NCBI GenBank assembly: GCA_019637315.1
Contig: JAHBVU010000010.1
Span: 52,915-116,914 of the forward strand
Reading direction: 5' to 3'
DNA from: Gemmatimonadales bacterium
GTDB lineage: Bacteria; Gemmatimonadota; Gemmatimonadetes; Gemmatimonadales; GWC2-71-9
Length of the DNA stretch: 64,000 bases
Part shown: piece by piece, positions 63,954 to 64,000 of the stretch
Numbering within the stretch: the stretch's first letter is position 1
Layout of the letters: each line of letters starts with the position of its first letter
Position numbers and translations under genes: made by a program
Notes under the pieces: generated by a model
The model's input: only the letters and a program-made list of their open reading frames with translations
Databases searched by the model: none
Told to the model about the DNA's origin: nothing

Positions 63954-64000
63954 TAGCGGCCCCACTCGACAATGACGCCTGCGCGGCGCAGCGCGCCGAC
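63953..64000 (-). CDS. C-terminal end of a gene upstream of the integrase (possibly excisionase/HTH), cut by window edge
   Basis: The last 15 codons before a TAA at 63953-63955 read VGALRRAGVIVEWGR, a phrase like the end of small helix-turn-helix (excisionase-type) proteins that precede integrase genes. The stop overlaps the integrase start by one base. Too short for a firm call. Confidence 0.35.
   Translation of the reverse strand, partial: VGALRRAGVIVEWGR

Overview
The window is GC-rich chromosomal DNA (roughly two-thirds G+C by eye), densely packed with short operons on both strands. It looks like a soil or aquatic Gram-negative bacterium, most likely Gemmatimonadota. That is an inference from gene style: many exported metallo-amidohydrolases with Ala-Gln signal-peptidase sites, RCC1/Ig-like lipoproteins, a carboxypeptidase-regulatory/plug protein, outer-membrane beta-barrels, a full RND efflux pump and oxidase assembly genes. 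No rRNA gene or other marker is present to prove it.

Layout. 1-1317: acetate-type symporter (cut by the left edge) and its DUF485 partner. 1.4-3.3 kb: an amidohydrolase remnant and a frameshifted serine hydrolase. 3.4-12.5 kb: DUF1015 protein, SerC, SufE, two different two-domain sulfurtransferases, an O-antigen-ligase-like protein, YceI and isocitrate dehydrogenase, ended by a strong terminator. 12.6-18.8 kb: ECF sigma/anti-sigma pair, hybrid histidine kinase and an RCC1 lipoprotein. 19.1-20.9 kb: five tRNA genes (His, Trp, Glu, Glu, Lys), an integrase remnant and a HigBA-like toxin-antitoxin pair. 21-27.4 kb: TetR-MFP-RND-OMF efflux operon. 27.5-30.8 kb: an unusual signalling locus (small CPPYCG protein, 7-TM protein, histidine kinase, LuxR-type regulator, small Cys protein) flanked by two copies of a 28-bp element. 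30.9-43 kb: galE, an aminotransferase/plug/protease/FHA operon, M20 hydrolase/permease/glycosyltransferase operon, an amidohydrolase and a CtlX-like hydrolase. 43-57.4 kb: HTH regulator, amidohydrolase, membrane-anchored MutS-like ATPase, penicillin acylase, GntR regulator, and an operon of PD40-amidohydrolase, hydroxyacyl dehydrogenase, BKACE and permease. 57.5-62.6 kb: beta-barrel protein and an AlaX-PAP2-SCO-CtaG-CopD operon. 62.7-64 kb: tRNA-Arg and the edge of an integrated element (integrase plus the tail of an upstream gene).

How the genes work together. Several exported hydrolases with amino-acid-type permeases suggest scavenging of peptides and amides. The SCO/CtaG/CopD genes serve copper delivery to a haem-copper oxidase encoded elsewhere. 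The two tRNA loci at 19 kb and 62.7 kb are both marked by integrase sequence and are the likely entry points for mobile DNA. The part that looks least described is the 27.5-30.8 kb signalling locus with its repeated upstream element.
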